Shown: positions 42,981 to 52,356, counted from the stretch's first letter. The stretch: DNA of 64,000 bases from Desulforapulum autotrophicum HRM2 (GCF_000020365.1 NC_012108.1:3782001-3846000); one strand, 5' to 3'. Translations and numbers: made by a program. The notes: a model not told the origin generated them from the sequence alone.

Positions 42981-44791
42981 TTTTTTATCGGTACTCCCTT
43001 TTTATCCCAGCCTTTGAGCTTATAATAATCTCGTACCATGTCATGGATTGGAACGACCTGGTTTTTAGACGCCCCCTCGGACAAAGGTTCATGGGTGAAT
43101 CGATGGGGCAGGGTATCGTCCTTGGCCGTAATACCAAAATCAATATTCATTAGCCTGTCGTTGGTGATGGTTGTTCTCAACGCTTTGTTGACATTCTCCT
43201 GGGTAAATTTAAGGCCCGTTCCAGCCCTTAAAAGATCTGCCGCAAGTTCAAAATCGAGCACATCCATGCTCAAGCCCACATTCTTGCACATGGTCAGGCA
43301 ATCGGTCAAAAGCGCCTGCCGCTCGGTGAATTCAACCAGGGCAGCTTTGCCATTATTTGAAAGTCGATCCGCAGCATCCCGGGTTCCAAATCTTTTTTCT
43401 GCTTCGTCAAACCGGTTGGTCAACTCAAAAAAGGGTTCGGCCCTTAAATGGTCAGCCCCCCTTGATGCAATGGCATAGGTGAGTCCAAAGGCCTTGATAC
43501 CCCGGGGATCACCACAGATAACATCAAGTCCTTTCACATGGAGGGCATATTTTTGTGAACCCCGTCCCATCTTGTCGGCAAGGTAGCGGGTGCCCATTGC
43601 AAAATCAACCCCAATTCCCTGCTGGTGGATGATGAGATCCAGTATCTTTTCAACGGTGTTGATATTGCCCCAGGTGAAGTCCAGGCCATCAAAATCATTT
43701 TTGTCAAAAATGCCTTTTTCAACGCACTCCATGGCCCACCCAATGGTTTCACCCGTACTCAGGGAATCAAGTCCCATGCGGTTCAGGTACTGATTCATTT
43801 TAAGGGCAAATTCAAGGTTATCGCTTCCGATGCGCGAAGAAAAACTGCAGAGCGTTTCATATTCAGGACCCTCGCTCTCCACCTCCCGGGTCATGTAGTA
43901 CCTGGAGCAGTTGATGTTGCAGTTAAAACAGCCCTTGTTCTTTACCTTGTATCGTTTGGCCAGGGCCTGTCCGCTGATCTGGTCCACATAGGGTGCCACC
44001 CCCTTTTGAAAATGATTTACAGGCAATATTCCCAGCCCGTTCAATGCCTTCATCAAAAGGGTTGAACCCAGTTCATGGCGTTCCTGGAACTCGGGATGGG
44101 TTTCAATTCTCTTGTCGATAATCCTGCACAGCTCCATGAATTTCAAAGGATCTGCCAGGGAAACCATGCCCGTTCCCTTGACCACAATCGCCTTGATATT
44201 TTTGGAACCGAACAGGCATCCCATGCCGGTTCTTCCGCAAACCCTGGAATTATTACAGGCCACGATAGAATATCTGACAAGATTTTCACCGGCAGGGCCA
44301 ATGGCGGCGATCTGGACGTTGTTATCCTTGAGTTCTTTTCGGATCATGGCCGTGGTCTGAAAGATGTCCTGGCCCTTCATGGGGCTGGCATCCCGGATCT
44401 CAACATGGTCATCATGGATATAAACATAGCTGAGGGTGGCAGCCTTGCCCGTGAAAATCAGCTGGTCATATCCGGCATATTTGATCTCAGGCCCGAAAAA
44501 TCCACCGGCCGCAGAATCTCCCAGAATTCCCGTCATGGGGGATTTTCCGGAAATGGTCATATAGGCGGAAGTCGAAAAAAGAGACCCCGTGATCGGTCCA
44601 ACCCCGATCAACAGCAGGTTCTCTTCTGAAAGCGGGTCAATGTCCCTTTCAAGCTCGTCATAGAGCCTGCGGGAATTCAAGCCCCGGCCGCCAATGGTTT
44701 CAAGCATGTATCCAGGATCCGTTTTTTCACGCAGGATCTTACCCGACGTAAGATCCACCCGTAATATATGTCCTCCATAACCGTGCAGCAT
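42977..44791 (-). CDS. Aldehyde:ferredoxin oxidoreductase (tungsten type)
   Basis: A 604-residue AOR-family enzyme with the N-terminal pterin-binding domain (GGRGLNSRRLYDE, ~34; GILGDSAAGGFFGPEIKYAG region, ~88) and the 4Fe-4S ligands CFNCNINC (~290) with a distal Cys in TDCLTMC (~500). It oxidises aldehydes to acids, or runs in reverse, with ferredoxin. Its ATG shares a base with the stop of the ferredoxin gene (TAATG). It lies in an island with a Liv-type importer, so the aldehyde probably derives from an imported amino-acid-like or aromatic compound. Confidence 0.94.
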   Translation of the reverse strand: MLHGYGGHILRVDLTSGKILREKTDPGYMLETIGGRGLNSRRLYDELERDIDPLSEENLLLIGVGPITGSLFSTSAYMTISGKSPMTGILGDSAAGGFFGPEIKYAGYDQLIFTGKAATLSYVYIHDDHVEIRDASPMKGQDIFQTTAMIRKELKDNNVQIAAIGPAGENLVRYSIVACNNSRVCGRTGMGCLFGSKNIKAIVVKGTGMVSLADPLKFMELCRIIDKRIETHPEFQERHELGSTLLMKALNGLGILPVNHFQKGVAPYVDQISGQALAKRYKVKNKGCFNCNINCSRYYMTREVESEGPEYETLCSFSSRIGSDNLEFALKMNQYLNRMGLDSLSTGETIGWAMECVEKGIFDKNDFDGLDFTWGNINTVEKILDLIIHQQGIGVDFAMGTRYLADKMGRGSQKYALHVKGLDVICGDPRGIKAFGLTYAIASRGADHLRAEPFFELTNRFDEAEKRFGTRDAADRLSNNGKAALVEFTERQALLTDCLTMCKNVGLSMDVLDFELAADLLRAGTGLKFTQENVNKALRTTITNDRLMNIDFGITAKDDTLPHRFTHEPLSEGASKNQVVPIHDMVRDYYKLKGWDKKGVPIKK

Positions 44792-45312
44792 TATTTGCTC
44801 CTGTTTTTTAACCAGTCGTCCCTGAGGGTCTGGCTGCTTTGCATGGCATATTCATATCTTTTTTCAGCAGGGGTCATTTTTTTGGTTTTCTTTTTAAACC
44901 CTTCAAGGGAGAGGGTCTGTTTAATCTGGGGATCATAGGTAATGGCATCCATCTTACAGGCTTCAACGCACCTGGGGTTCCCCCCGCAAAGGTCACACAC
45001 GTGGGGAATCTCATTGTAGATTTCAATGGCGCCGATGGGACATAATTGTTCACATGCACCACAAAGATTACAGAGGGTCGGTGAGACTTCGATACTGCCC
45101 CTTTCTGTTATGGAGATGGCCTTCTGGGGACATTTTGTGCAATAGTGTTCCTTGCACTGGTGGCAGACCACGGGAAAATCAAACCCCAGTATTTCAATCT
45201 TTTCAACTTTTATTCTGGCACCCAGGTGCCCTGTTCGACCGGAATGAAAAAAAGAACAATGGGTTTCACATCTTCTGCATCCGGAACATTTGGCGGGATC
45301 GATTAACAACAT
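44791..45312 (-). CDS. Polyferredoxin partner of AOR
   Basis: A 173-residue Fe-S protein with four cysteine groups (CSGCRRCETHC; CHQCKEHYCTKC; CNLCGACEQLC; CDLCGGNPRCVEAC). Proteins of this type are encoded next to AOR genes and carry its electrons. Start codon overlaps the stop of the TIGR04076 gene (TGATG). Confidence 0.92.
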   Translation of the reverse strand: MLLIDPAKCSGCRRCETHCSFFHSGRTGHLGARIKVEKIEILGFDFPVVCHQCKEHYCTKCPQKAISITERGSIEVSPTLCNLCGACEQLCPIGAIEIYNEIPHVCDLCGGNPRCVEACKMDAITYDPQIKQTLSLEGFKKKTKKMTPAEKRYEYAMQSSQTLRDDWLKNRSK

Positions 45313-45590
45313 CAGTCTTTTATCCTTTCAATTCTGTAATGCACCCTACCCTTTGGATCAGGGCAGACAAAAACCTGACCGGACGCCCTTGAGGTCCAGT
45401 CTCCCTCCCCAGAACTGTCACGCTGCATCAGGGGGAAAATTGGCATCATGCTTTGAAGCGCCCACATGCAGATGTGCTTGCCGTCGGGAATTTTTATCTT
45501 GCCACCATCCACAAAGAAATGATCTCCCACAAGCATTGGCTGGTTGCAATATCCGTCGATTCTTTCAACACTGACCTTTAATTTAACCAT
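45312..45590 (-). CDS. TIGR04076-like small protein
   Basis: A 92-residue protein. The pattern VKLKVSVERIDGYCN, GDHFFVDGG and HICMWALQSMMP, then VFVCPDP, resembles the TIGR04076 family, which has conserved cysteines and no proven function. It lies 10 bp after livF and is coupled to the ferredoxin and AOR genes, so it is probably part of the same pathway. Confidence 0.65.
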   Translation of the reverse strand: MVKLKVSVERIDGYCNQPMLVGDHFFVDGGKIKIPDGKHICMWALQSMMPIFPLMQRDSSGEGDWTSRASGQVFVCPDPKGRVHYRIERIKD

Positions 45591-45599
45591 GGTTTCACC

Positions 45600-46325
45600 C
45601 TAGAATTCACCACCCAGATATGCGCGCTGCATACTTGGATCATTTAAAAGATTTTCAGCCCTGTCATCCAGAACAATCTCACCGGTTTGAAGTACATATC
45701 CCCGGTCTGCAATGGAAAGTGCCATGTTTGCATTCTGCTCAACCATGAGGATGGTGGTCCCCTTTTTATTGATATTTTCGATGATTTCAAACTGCTGGTC
45801 CACAAGGGCAGGAGAAAGCCCCATGGAGGGCTCATCCATTAAAAGGATATCCGGATCGGATAAAAGTGCCCTTGCCATGGCAAGCATCTGTTGCTCGCCT
45901 CCGGAAAGCATCATTCCCAGCAGGTTTATTCTCTCGCCCAGCCGGGGGAAAAGATCCAGCATGGCGGCCATATCCAGTTTCACCTGGTCGGTGTCTTTCC
46001 TGTGCATGGCACCGATTTCCAGATTTTCCCGGACCGTCATCCCGGGAAAAATTCTCCGGTTTTCCGGAACAATGGATACCCCGTTGCGGATAATATAATT
46101 GGTCGGCTTTTTATTGATATTTTCACCCTTGAGCGACACAGTGCCTTGGGTTGGGTGAACAATGCCGAGAATGGTCTTGAGGGTTGTGGATTTTCCCGAG
46201 GCATTGCCCCCTAGAAGACAGATGAGTTCCCCTTGCCGGATCGTCATATTAATATTGTAAAGCACCTGTATTTTACCATAGCAGGCATTTACATTTTTAA
46301 GTTCAAGAATTATTTTTTTTTTCAC
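45600..46325 (-). CDS. livF: Branched-chain-type ABC importer ATPase LivF
   Basis: A 241-residue ATPase with Walker A LGGNASGKSTT, signature LSGGEQQMLA, Walker B ILLMDEPSMGLSP. The start GTG at 46325 with AGGG six bases upstream fits the conserved KKIILELKNVNACYG opening; it overlaps the livMG end by 23 bases. The family imports hydrophobic amino acids, amides, urea or aromatic acids. Confidence 0.9.
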   Translation of the reverse strand: MKKKIILELKNVNACYGKIQVLYNINMTIRQGELICLLGGNASGKSTTLKTILGIVHPTQGTVSLKGENINKKPTNYIIRNGVSIVPENRRIFPGMTVRENLEIGAMHRKDTDQVKLDMAAMLDLFPRLGERINLLGMMLSGGEQQMLAMARALLSDPDILLMDEPSMGLSPALVDQQFEIIENINKKGTTILMVEQNANMALSIADRGYVLQTGEIVLDDRAENLLNDPSMQRAYLGGEF

Positions 46326-48177
46326 GTTTGCCCTTTTTTCCCAGGTAGGCCTCAATCACCAAAGGGTTCCTGGAAATATCTTCATAGGACCCTTCACAGA
46401 TTTTCTTCCCATAGTCCATGACAATGACCCTGTCTGAAACCGCCTTGACTAAATTTAGTTTATGTTCAATCACAAGGATGGTATACCCGAATTGATCCCG
46501 CAGGGTTTTGATGAACCCGGTGATCTCTTCGGTCTCCTGGGGATTCATGCCGGCAGAGGGTTCATCAAGGAGCAAAATTTCCGGATCCGTGGCCATTGCC
46601 CTTGCAATTTCAACCCGCCGCCGGTTGGCATAGGAGAGTTGGGACACTTTCTGATTGTACCGGTACCCCGTCAGCCGTTTCCCGAACATATCCAGAATTG
46701 TTCGAACCTTTTCCCCCGTCTCTTTTTCTTCCCTCTGGTTTGATTTCAAGTTAAGTATCACAGCAGGAAAAAATGCCTTTGTTCTGCAGAATCGGCTCAC
46801 TTTTATATTCTCAATGACCGAGAGGTCGTTAAAAAGTCTCAGATTCTGAAAGGTTCTTGCGATCCCTGCCTTTGCAACCATATGGGGTTTCAGGGTTGAA
46901 ATATCCTGTGCCTTGTAAATTATTCGGCCCTGGTCGCTTTTATAAATACCTGAAATAACGTTAAACAGGGTACTTTTACCGGCCCCGTTCGGGCCGATGA
47001 TGCTGAGTATCTCGTTTTTATACAGGTTAAAATCAAGGCCATCAATGGCCCTTAATCCTCCAAAATGAAGGGTCAGATTTTGGATTTTAAGCAGGGGCAT
47101 GGGTTGTTTGATAAATTTGTTCTGTACTGCCCCCTCTTTTTTTTGAGCATAATAGAGGTCTGTGGATGCCCGCAGCGCCCCTGTTTCATCCTTATCCGGC
47201 CGTTTTTGTTTCCGGATAAATCCTGGAATGCTGGCGAACAGTCCCTGGGGTCTAATGGCCATGATCCCGACCAGAACAAGTCCGTAAATCATCATTCTTA
47301 ATCCGCCGTATTCCCTTAAAATTTCAGGAAGAATACTCAGGATGACGGCACCGGCAATGACCCCATAAACGTTTCCAAGTCCGCCAATGATGACCATGCA
47401 ATAAACAATGACCAGTTGCTGGAACCCAAAACTGTTGGGAAACACGGAATCTTGAAAAGAAGCAAAGAGCGCACCTGAAAAGCCGGCGATCAAGGCACCC
47501 GATGCAAATGAGTAGAGTTTCATTCTGGTGGTGTTGATACCGATGGTATTGGCGGCCAGTTCATCTTCTCTTATGGCGTTCCATCCCCTTCCGATCCTGG
47601 ACGATTTCAGCCTGACCGACACCACAAACACAAGAAGTGCGCAGGTCCAGATCAATGTTGAATAGTGCTCAGGCGTGGTGACCTTGATGGAAAACACCGA
47701 GATCATGTCAAAAGCATACAGGCCATTGACCCCCCCTGTAATATTCACCGGGGCATCAAGGTTCAACAGGAGCAGTTTAAAAATCTGGGCAAAGGCCAGC
47801 GTCACAATGGCAAGGTAGTCCCCTTTAAGGCGGATGCTGGTAAGTCCCAGTAAAAAACCCGCTACCATGGCGGTTATGGCGCAGACAGGTATGGCCAGGA
47901 GAAAAGGCAGATGAATGCCAAAATGATCCGAACACAAAAAGGCAAAGGTGTAACCACCGATCCCGAAAAAAGCGACATAGGAAAGATCCAGCAGGCCGGT
48001 AAACCCGGCAACAATGTTCAAACCCAGTGCCAGCATCACATAAATCCCGGTCATGGAAAAGATGCTCTGCCAGTATGTGTTGGGCAATATGACAGGAATG
48101 ACAGCCAGGGCCAGGACAAAGAAAATAATGGTGACGGTATTGGGTCCCGTCTTGATCCAGGACTTAAACCTTTTCAC
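46303..48177 (-). CDS. LivM-LivG fusion: permease and ATPase of branched-chain-type importer
   Basis: A 624-residue fusion. Residues 1-~320 are the LivM permease (~9 helices; GLNIVAGFTGLLDLSYVAFF near 55-75). A ~50-residue linker leads to a complete LivG ATPase (~370-615) with GPNGAGKST, LSYANRRRVEIARA (signature altered to LSYAN) and LLLDEPSAGMNP. In most bacteria these are separate genes; fusions are known. The start is a GTG with GGGAG about ten bases upstream, overlapping livH by 14 bases. Confidence 0.93.
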   Translation of the reverse strand: MKRFKSWIKTGPNTVTIIFFVLALAVIPVILPNTYWQSIFSMTGIYVMLALGLNIVAGFTGLLDLSYVAFFGIGGYTFAFLCSDHFGIHLPFLLAIPVCAITAMVAGFLLGLTSIRLKGDYLAIVTLAFAQIFKLLLLNLDAPVNITGGVNGLYAFDMISVFSIKVTTPEHYSTLIWTCALLVFVVSVRLKSSRIGRGWNAIREDELAANTIGINTTRMKLYSFASGALIAGFSGALFASFQDSVFPNSFGFQQLVIVYCMVIIGGLGNVYGVIAGAVILSILPEILREYGGLRMMIYGLVLVGIMAIRPQGLFASIPGFIRKQKRPDKDETGALRASTDLYYAQKKEGAVQNKFIKQPMPLLKIQNLTLHFGGLRAIDGLDFNLYKNEILSIIGPNGAGKSTLFNVISGIYKSDQGRIIYKAQDISTLKPHMVAKAGIARTFQNLRLFNDLSVIENIKVSRFCRTKAFFPAVILNLKSNQREEKETGEKVRTILDMFGKRLTGYRYNQKVSQLSYANRRRVEIARAMATDPEILLLDEPSAGMNPQETEEITGFIKTLRDQFGYTILVIEHKLNLVKAVSDRVIVMDYGKKICEGSYEDISRNPLVIEAYLGKKGKREKKNNS

Positions 48178-49096
48178 GTATTTTTTCTCCCATCAGTCCC
48201 TGGGGTCTGAAAATAAGTACAGCTATCAGAATTAGGAATGCCACAACATCTTTATAGGCAGACGGAAAAAAAGTGACGGCCATGGCTTCACAAAGCCCCA
48301 GGAAAAGGCCGCCGACCATGGCCCCGGGGATGCTCCCGATCCCACCAAGGACTGCCGCCGTGAACCCCTTTAACCCGGCCTGAAACCCCACATAATAATC
48401 CACCTGGGTGAACAAAAGGCTGACAAGCACACCTGCGGCACCGCCCAGGGCAGATCCGATCAAGAAGACAATGACAATAATTTTATCCGTATCAATGCCC
48501 ATGAAGGCAGCCGCTTCAATATCCTGGGCCGTTGCACGGATGGATTTTCCCACATTGGTTCGTTTGATGATCAAGGTTAATAGAACCATCAGGAGAAAGC
48601 AGGCCAGCATGACAAAAATCCGCATGAAAGAGATGACAACCCCGCCGATGTGGAAGGTTCTCAGGCCTTCAGGTATCAATTGGGAGATGTGAAAGACCTT
48701 TACCTTGGCACCCTGGAAATAGAGAATGAAATTCTGGATAAAAATGGAAACCCCGAGGGAGCTCAACAGCAGGTTCATCCGGGGCGCGTTGCGAAGCGGC
48801 CGGTAGGCGACCCGCTCAATGACAAGTCCGAGCAGGGCCGACACCCCCATTGCCAGAAGAATCATCAGGGAGATTAACAGGGCGGCATTCATAACCGGTA
48901 CATGGGCGACTGAAAACAATTCCAGCACCCACCACCCGGTAAAACCACCGATCATATACAATTCCCCATGGGCAAAGTTGAGCATGGAAAGAACGCCGTA
49001 AACCATGGAATAACCAATGGCAATCAATGCGTAAACACCGCCGATGGTAATACCGTTTATTGCCTGCTGGGCGAGCTGACTGAAAATATCTTCCAT
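48164..49096 (-). CDS. livH: Branched-chain-type ABC permease LivH
   Basis: A 310-residue permease with about 8 helices and the LivH pattern (GGVYALIAIGYSMVYGVLSM, near 20-40; AAFMGIDTDKI, ~195). It pairs with the LivM half of the next gene in the inner membrane. Confidence 0.93.
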   Translation of the reverse strand: MEDIFSQLAQQAINGITIGGVYALIAIGYSMVYGVLSMLNFAHGELYMIGGFTGWWVLELFSVAHVPVMNAALLISLMILLAMGVSALLGLVIERVAYRPLRNAPRMNLLLSSLGVSIFIQNFILYFQGAKVKVFHISQLIPEGLRTFHIGGVVISFMRIFVMLACFLLMVLLTLIIKRTNVGKSIRATAQDIEAAAFMGIDTDKIIVIVFLIGSALGGAAGVLVSLLFTQVDYYVGFQAGLKGFTAAVLGGIGSIPGAMVGGLFLGLCEAMAVTFFPSAYKDVVAFLILIAVLIFRPQGLMGEKIREKV

Positions 49097-49172
49097 TTGT
49101 ATTTATTCAAAACAGGTACTTTAACCCAAAGTACCTGTTGTGAATTTGACCCCTTTATTTCAAAGTATACAT

Positions 49173-50330
49173 CTATTTGCCGGTCAGCACGGCAACCTGC
49201 TCAAAATCCGCGCCATTCACCTTAAAAAAATAAGTAGCACTGCCCAGAAGATCGCCTTTTTCATCAAAGCTGATGGGAAATCCCAGTATGCCCTTGTAGG
49301 CCTTGATGGCAGCAAGCTGGAAAATGACTTCCTCACGATCTATCTTTCCGTCCTTTGCTGCCAGATCAATGGCCGTCAAAAGGATGTTCATGGCTTCATA
49401 GGCCGGGGGACCAAATCCGCTCAGCTTACCGTATTTTGCTTCATATTTTTTCACGTATTCCCCTGCTTCATCGATGGAATAGATATCAGGACTGAAATGA
49501 TACACATAGGCGCCCTGGGCCGCGCCTTCTGATGCCTCAATAAAATCCTTTTTATCCCTTGCGCCCTCTGTTCCAAAGAAGATGGCGTCTATTCCGAGCT
49601 CCTTTGCCTGGCGGACACCAATGGCTTGATCCGGGGCTGCTGTGGCAATGAAAAAAAGGACATCCGGTTTATAGGCCTTTACCTTTGTGAGAACAGCGGA
49701 ATAATCCTTGGCGCCGGCCACGATGGTATCGTTCATAATTTCGGTAATGCCTAAACCATTAAGACTCTTGATGGTCTGTTTTGCCAGGTTTTCACAATAG
49801 GCAACTTTTTCATTTAAAATGGCGATCTTCCTGGCCTTGAGATTTCTTTTGATAAAAAGCGCACAATTTAACCCATGGGCATCGTTTCGGGCATTGACCC
49901 TGAAAAAATGTTTATACCCCGATTCCGTCAATTCTGGCTTTGAAGCCGCAGTGGTGATACAGGCAAGGTCGTTCTGGCCGTATATCTTCAATGAGGCCTG
50001 GGCAATATGGCTGACCGGAGGCCCGACCACACCATACATTAACGGATCAGAGGTGAATTTTCTGGCCACATGAATTCCCTGGGCCGGGTCAAGGGCATCA
50101 TCGCCCATGATATGCTCAATTTGAACTCCCTGGATTCCCCCCCTGGCATTCCATTCATCCACGGCAAGCTGGGATGAATTATAAATTTCCATACAGGGTG
50201 CTGCAGCATCACCCGTAAACGACCCGGCATTGCCAACATGAATTCCCTCGGCCACCCCATTGGCAAGGCAGGTTTGCCCCATGGATAAAAACAGCACAGT
50301 AAACAGCAGAACAATACATTTTTTCATCAT
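49173..50330 (-). CDS. Branched-chain-type periplasmic binding protein
   Basis: A 385-residue exported protein with a signal peptide (KKCIVLLFTVLFLSMGQTCLA, cut near residue 24) and a type I periplasmic fold (IHVGNAGSFTGDAA; GDDALDPAQGIHVARKF; VVGPPVS). Ligand unknown. AAGGGG before the ATG is present twice because of a 14-bp tandem duplication. Confidence 0.92.
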   Translation of the reverse strand: MMKKCIVLLFTVLFLSMGQTCLANGVAEGIHVGNAGSFTGDAAAPCMEIYNSSQLAVDEWNARGGIQGVQIEHIMGDDALDPAQGIHVARKFTSDPLMYGVVGPPVSHIAQASLKIYGQNDLACITTAASKPELTESGYKHFFRVNARNDAHGLNCALFIKRNLKARKIAILNEKVAYCENLAKQTIKSLNGLGITEIMNDTIVAGAKDYSAVLTKVKAYKPDVLFFIATAAPDQAIGVRQAKELGIDAIFFGTEGARDKKDFIEASEGAAQGAYVYHFSPDIYSIDEAGEYVKKYEAKYGKLSGFGPPAYEAMNILLTAIDLAAKDGKIDREEVIFQLAAIKAYKGILGFPISFDEKGDLLGSATYFFKVNGADFEQVAVLTGK

Positions 50331-50335
50331 AAATT

Positions 50336-50363
50336 CCCCTTGCGTAATACCCCTTGCGTAATA
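50336..50363. repeat. Tandem 14-bp duplication upstream of binding-protein gene
   Basis: CCCCTTGCGTAATA occurs twice in direct succession. On the minus strand each unit contains AAGGGG, so the ribosome-binding region of the binding-protein gene has been doubled. Confidence 0.85.
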
Positions 50364-50398
50364 AAAGATAACAAAATTGCCCGATCAGCCTTTGTGTC

Positions 50399-51073
50399 CT
50401 ATATTTCATCCTTAAAAAACGAATCTGACCTCACTTTTTTCATAATGTCCAGCAACTGGTACTTGGCCTGCTCCCCATGACGGGTAATGGCCCGGATTGC
50501 TCGTTCTTCATCCTTTGCACAAATTGCCAGATAAATCGCTGTGTGGTTTTCAATGGCCTCTTCCCACAGGTCTTTCACAAGGTTCAACCCATGGCGGTAC
50601 TTCATTGTGAGATCCCCCAGGTTTTTGCATATCCTGTAAAATGTTTTACTTCGAGACGCCTTATAAATAATGCCATGGAATTCAAGATCCAGCTCCGTCA
50701 CTCGCTGGAGTTCGCCAGACAGGATATGGGTCCTTGTCTTTTCAATATTCTCCTCCATGCTCCTGAGTTCATCAACGGTGATATATTGCACTGCTTTTTT
50801 AACGGCAAGCACCTCAATATCAAAGCGGGCCGAAAAAAGGTCCTGGATATCATCATCGGACATATCCTCGATCATATATCCCGCCCGTGGCAGGGGTACC
50901 ACCAGTTTTTCCTGGGTGAGCCGCTGCAACGCCTCCCTTACAGGCGTCCTGCTGACATCAAGGCGTTTGGAAATCATGGATTCGGTTATGTGGGTTCCGC
51001 CGGAAATCTGCCCGGTTAAAATGTCATTTCTAAGGATTTTGTACACTTTTTCTTTTAAGGTTAATTTGTCCAT
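50399..51073 (-). CDS. GntR-family regulator with FCD domain
   Basis: A 224-residue regulator with a winged helix (ILRNDILTGQISGG, ISKRLDVSRTPVREALQRL; ~10-70) and an all-helical FCD domain (~80-215), including the metal-binding type residues D, H and H (ELDLEFHGIIY and ENHTAIYLAI). FadR/VanR-type proteins bind TTGTATACAA-like palindromes; a perfect one lies at 51714-51723. It probably controls its own transcription and that of the importer-AOR genes. Confidence 0.9.
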   Translation of the reverse strand: MDKLTLKEKVYKILRNDILTGQISGGTHITESMISKRLDVSRTPVREALQRLTQEKLVVPLPRAGYMIEDMSDDDIQDLFSARFDIEVLAVKKAVQYITVDELRSMEENIEKTRTHILSGELQRVTELDLEFHGIIYKASRSKTFYRICKNLGDLTMKYRHGLNLVKDLWEEAIENHTAIYLAICAKDEERAIRAITRHGEQAKYQLLDIMKKVRSDSFFKDEI

Positions 51074-51220
51074 TTTATTCTTCCACCTGAAGATCTCTTC
51101 TGTCTTTTGCCTGTTTGGGTATCAAATTGAAATCAGGAGATGGCAGCACCCCCACCAGGCAAACGCCAAAAGCTGATCAAACAACCCTATTAGGCCATCC
51201 TCAGCCCATGGTCAGATTAA

Positions 51221-51345
51221 AATCTTCCAAAATATGGTTTAGGATTTTAAGTCGTATTCAAGGCACGTTACTGGGAGCATTAAAATATGAGCCCAGTGGC
51301 CCAACGAAGAATACGTCCTAAAAGATAAGCCATAGGGGGATTTTT
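51221..51345. repeat. Palindromic repeat, divergent copy
   Basis: Arms pair around ACTGGGAGCAT-(TAAA)-ATATGAGCCCAGT; the flanks GTCGTATTCAAGGC and CCAACGAAGAATACG match the complete element next to it. Outer ends are eroded. Confidence 0.6.
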
Positions 51346-51360
51346 CTTCTGATCAGGAGC

Positions 51361-51527
51361 CTTAGGGGCTCAGATGTAAATAATTCCACAAATATGGTGC
51401 AGGGTTTCAGCTCGTATTCAAGGCGTATCAAAGGGAGCATATTGAAATATGTGCCCTTTGATGCAACGCAGAAGACGAGCTGAAAGACAAGCAAGATTGA
51501 GGAATTATTTATTTCTGAGTCCCTTAA
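51361..51527. repeat. 165-bp palindromic repeat, complete copy
   Basis: Terminal inverted repeats CTTAGGGGCTCAGA and TCTGAGTCCCTTAAG; centre AAAGGGAGCATATTGAA-ATATGTGCCCTTT (short dyad). Inner arms carry GTATTCAAGGCG and ATGCAACGCAGAAGACGAG. No coding capacity. Similar to 55015-55179, so a non-autonomous palindromic element is likely. Confidence 0.75.
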
Positions 51528-51713
51528 GTCTCCATTGAGGAAAAGACAGTCTCTGAGAATTGCTTTTTTGGATTTAATTGTTTGGGAAAGATAAGTAAAA
51601 ACGAAGTCGAAAAGTCAATAAATTATCAGTAAAAAAGATGCCTGCTCCCGGGAGGAGCGGCATTTAATCTTTCTCATTTTCAAAGAACACAATCTGGAAC
51701 AGACAAAAACATC
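51528..51713. other. Non-coding stretch between repeat and GntR-type promoter
   Basis: AT-rich. GCTCCCGGGAGGAGC-like short dyads occur near 51645; otherwise nothing recognised. It is probably an untranslated leader of the GntR operon. Confidence 0.35.
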
Positions 51714-51753
51714 TTGTATACAACAAGTATTATATATTGGATTTGATTGTCAA
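51714..51753 (-). promoter_or_regulatory. Promoter and FCD-type operator of the GntR-importer-AOR cluster
   Basis: On the minus strand TTGACA (51753-51748) is followed by a very AT-rich segment (AATATATAATACTT) that can provide a -10 box, and then by the perfect palindrome TTGTATACAA (51723-51714). The palindrome is a common FCD-GntR target. It lies about 640 bp upstream of the regulator gene with two palindromic repeats between them. Confidence 0.55.
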
Positions 51754-51969
51754 GTTTTTTTAAACTTTGGTCAAAATCGGTTCATTAAAGCCATGGAACG
51801 CTTATGACTGCCAAGGAACAGACATGGGGATGTGTTTCAATTTCAATTTCCCTGGAATAGATATTTTTCCCGCCAGGGCTTGTCACACTTTTGACCGATT
51901 TGCACCGCCGGAGAAATACTCGAATCGGATTAGGCTTATTCTTCTCTAAAGTTTATTTTTGAAAAAATA

Positions 51970-51998
51970 TTGACAATCATTTGAGAGATTGATAATTT
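51970..51998 (+). promoter_or_regulatory. Promoter of the DUF2589-like operon
   Basis: TTGACA (51970-51975) and TAATTT (51993-51998) with a 17-base spacer. The hairpin CCGC-GATACT-GCGG near 52088 lies in the leader. Confidence 0.5.
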
Positions 51999-52134
51999 TC
52001 GTCAGATTATTGATCTCACCTGGTCTGACATCATTCAAATTCACACGATACACAGAACCGTATAATTAATTGAGACGCAGCAACCGCGATACTGCGGTCG
52101 TTACTTCACTTTATCAATTAGTGGGGTTTACGTC

Positions 52135-52356
52135 ATGAAACAAGAGATACAAGAACTCAAAAAGCTTCCCCTATCCTTCTTGATCAGTGCTCTGTTCAAT
52201 ACGGCGATTGAAGCACAGCGCACATCTGCCTTATCTATTGCTGCATTCATCGAGCAAGTCGGCTCTCCTTCAAAGGACAAGAAGCTTAGTCTATTCGCCA
52301 ACAAGACAAACACCTATGATGTGCGACAGGCCGTTGTAACCTATGGCTACCACTAA
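52135..52356 (+). CDS. Small DUF2589-like protein
   Basis: A 73-residue protein. LKKLPLSFLISALFNTAIEA and QRTSALSIAAFIEQVG resemble the start of DUF2589 proteins (short helix, LP, then A-rich helix). Function unknown. The stop lies inside the next gene by 14 bases, so the two are coupled. No signal peptide. Confidence 0.6.
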   Translation: MKQEIQELKKLPLSFLISALFNTAIEAQRTSALSIAAFIEQVGSPSKDKKLSLFANKTNTYDVRQAVVTYGYH

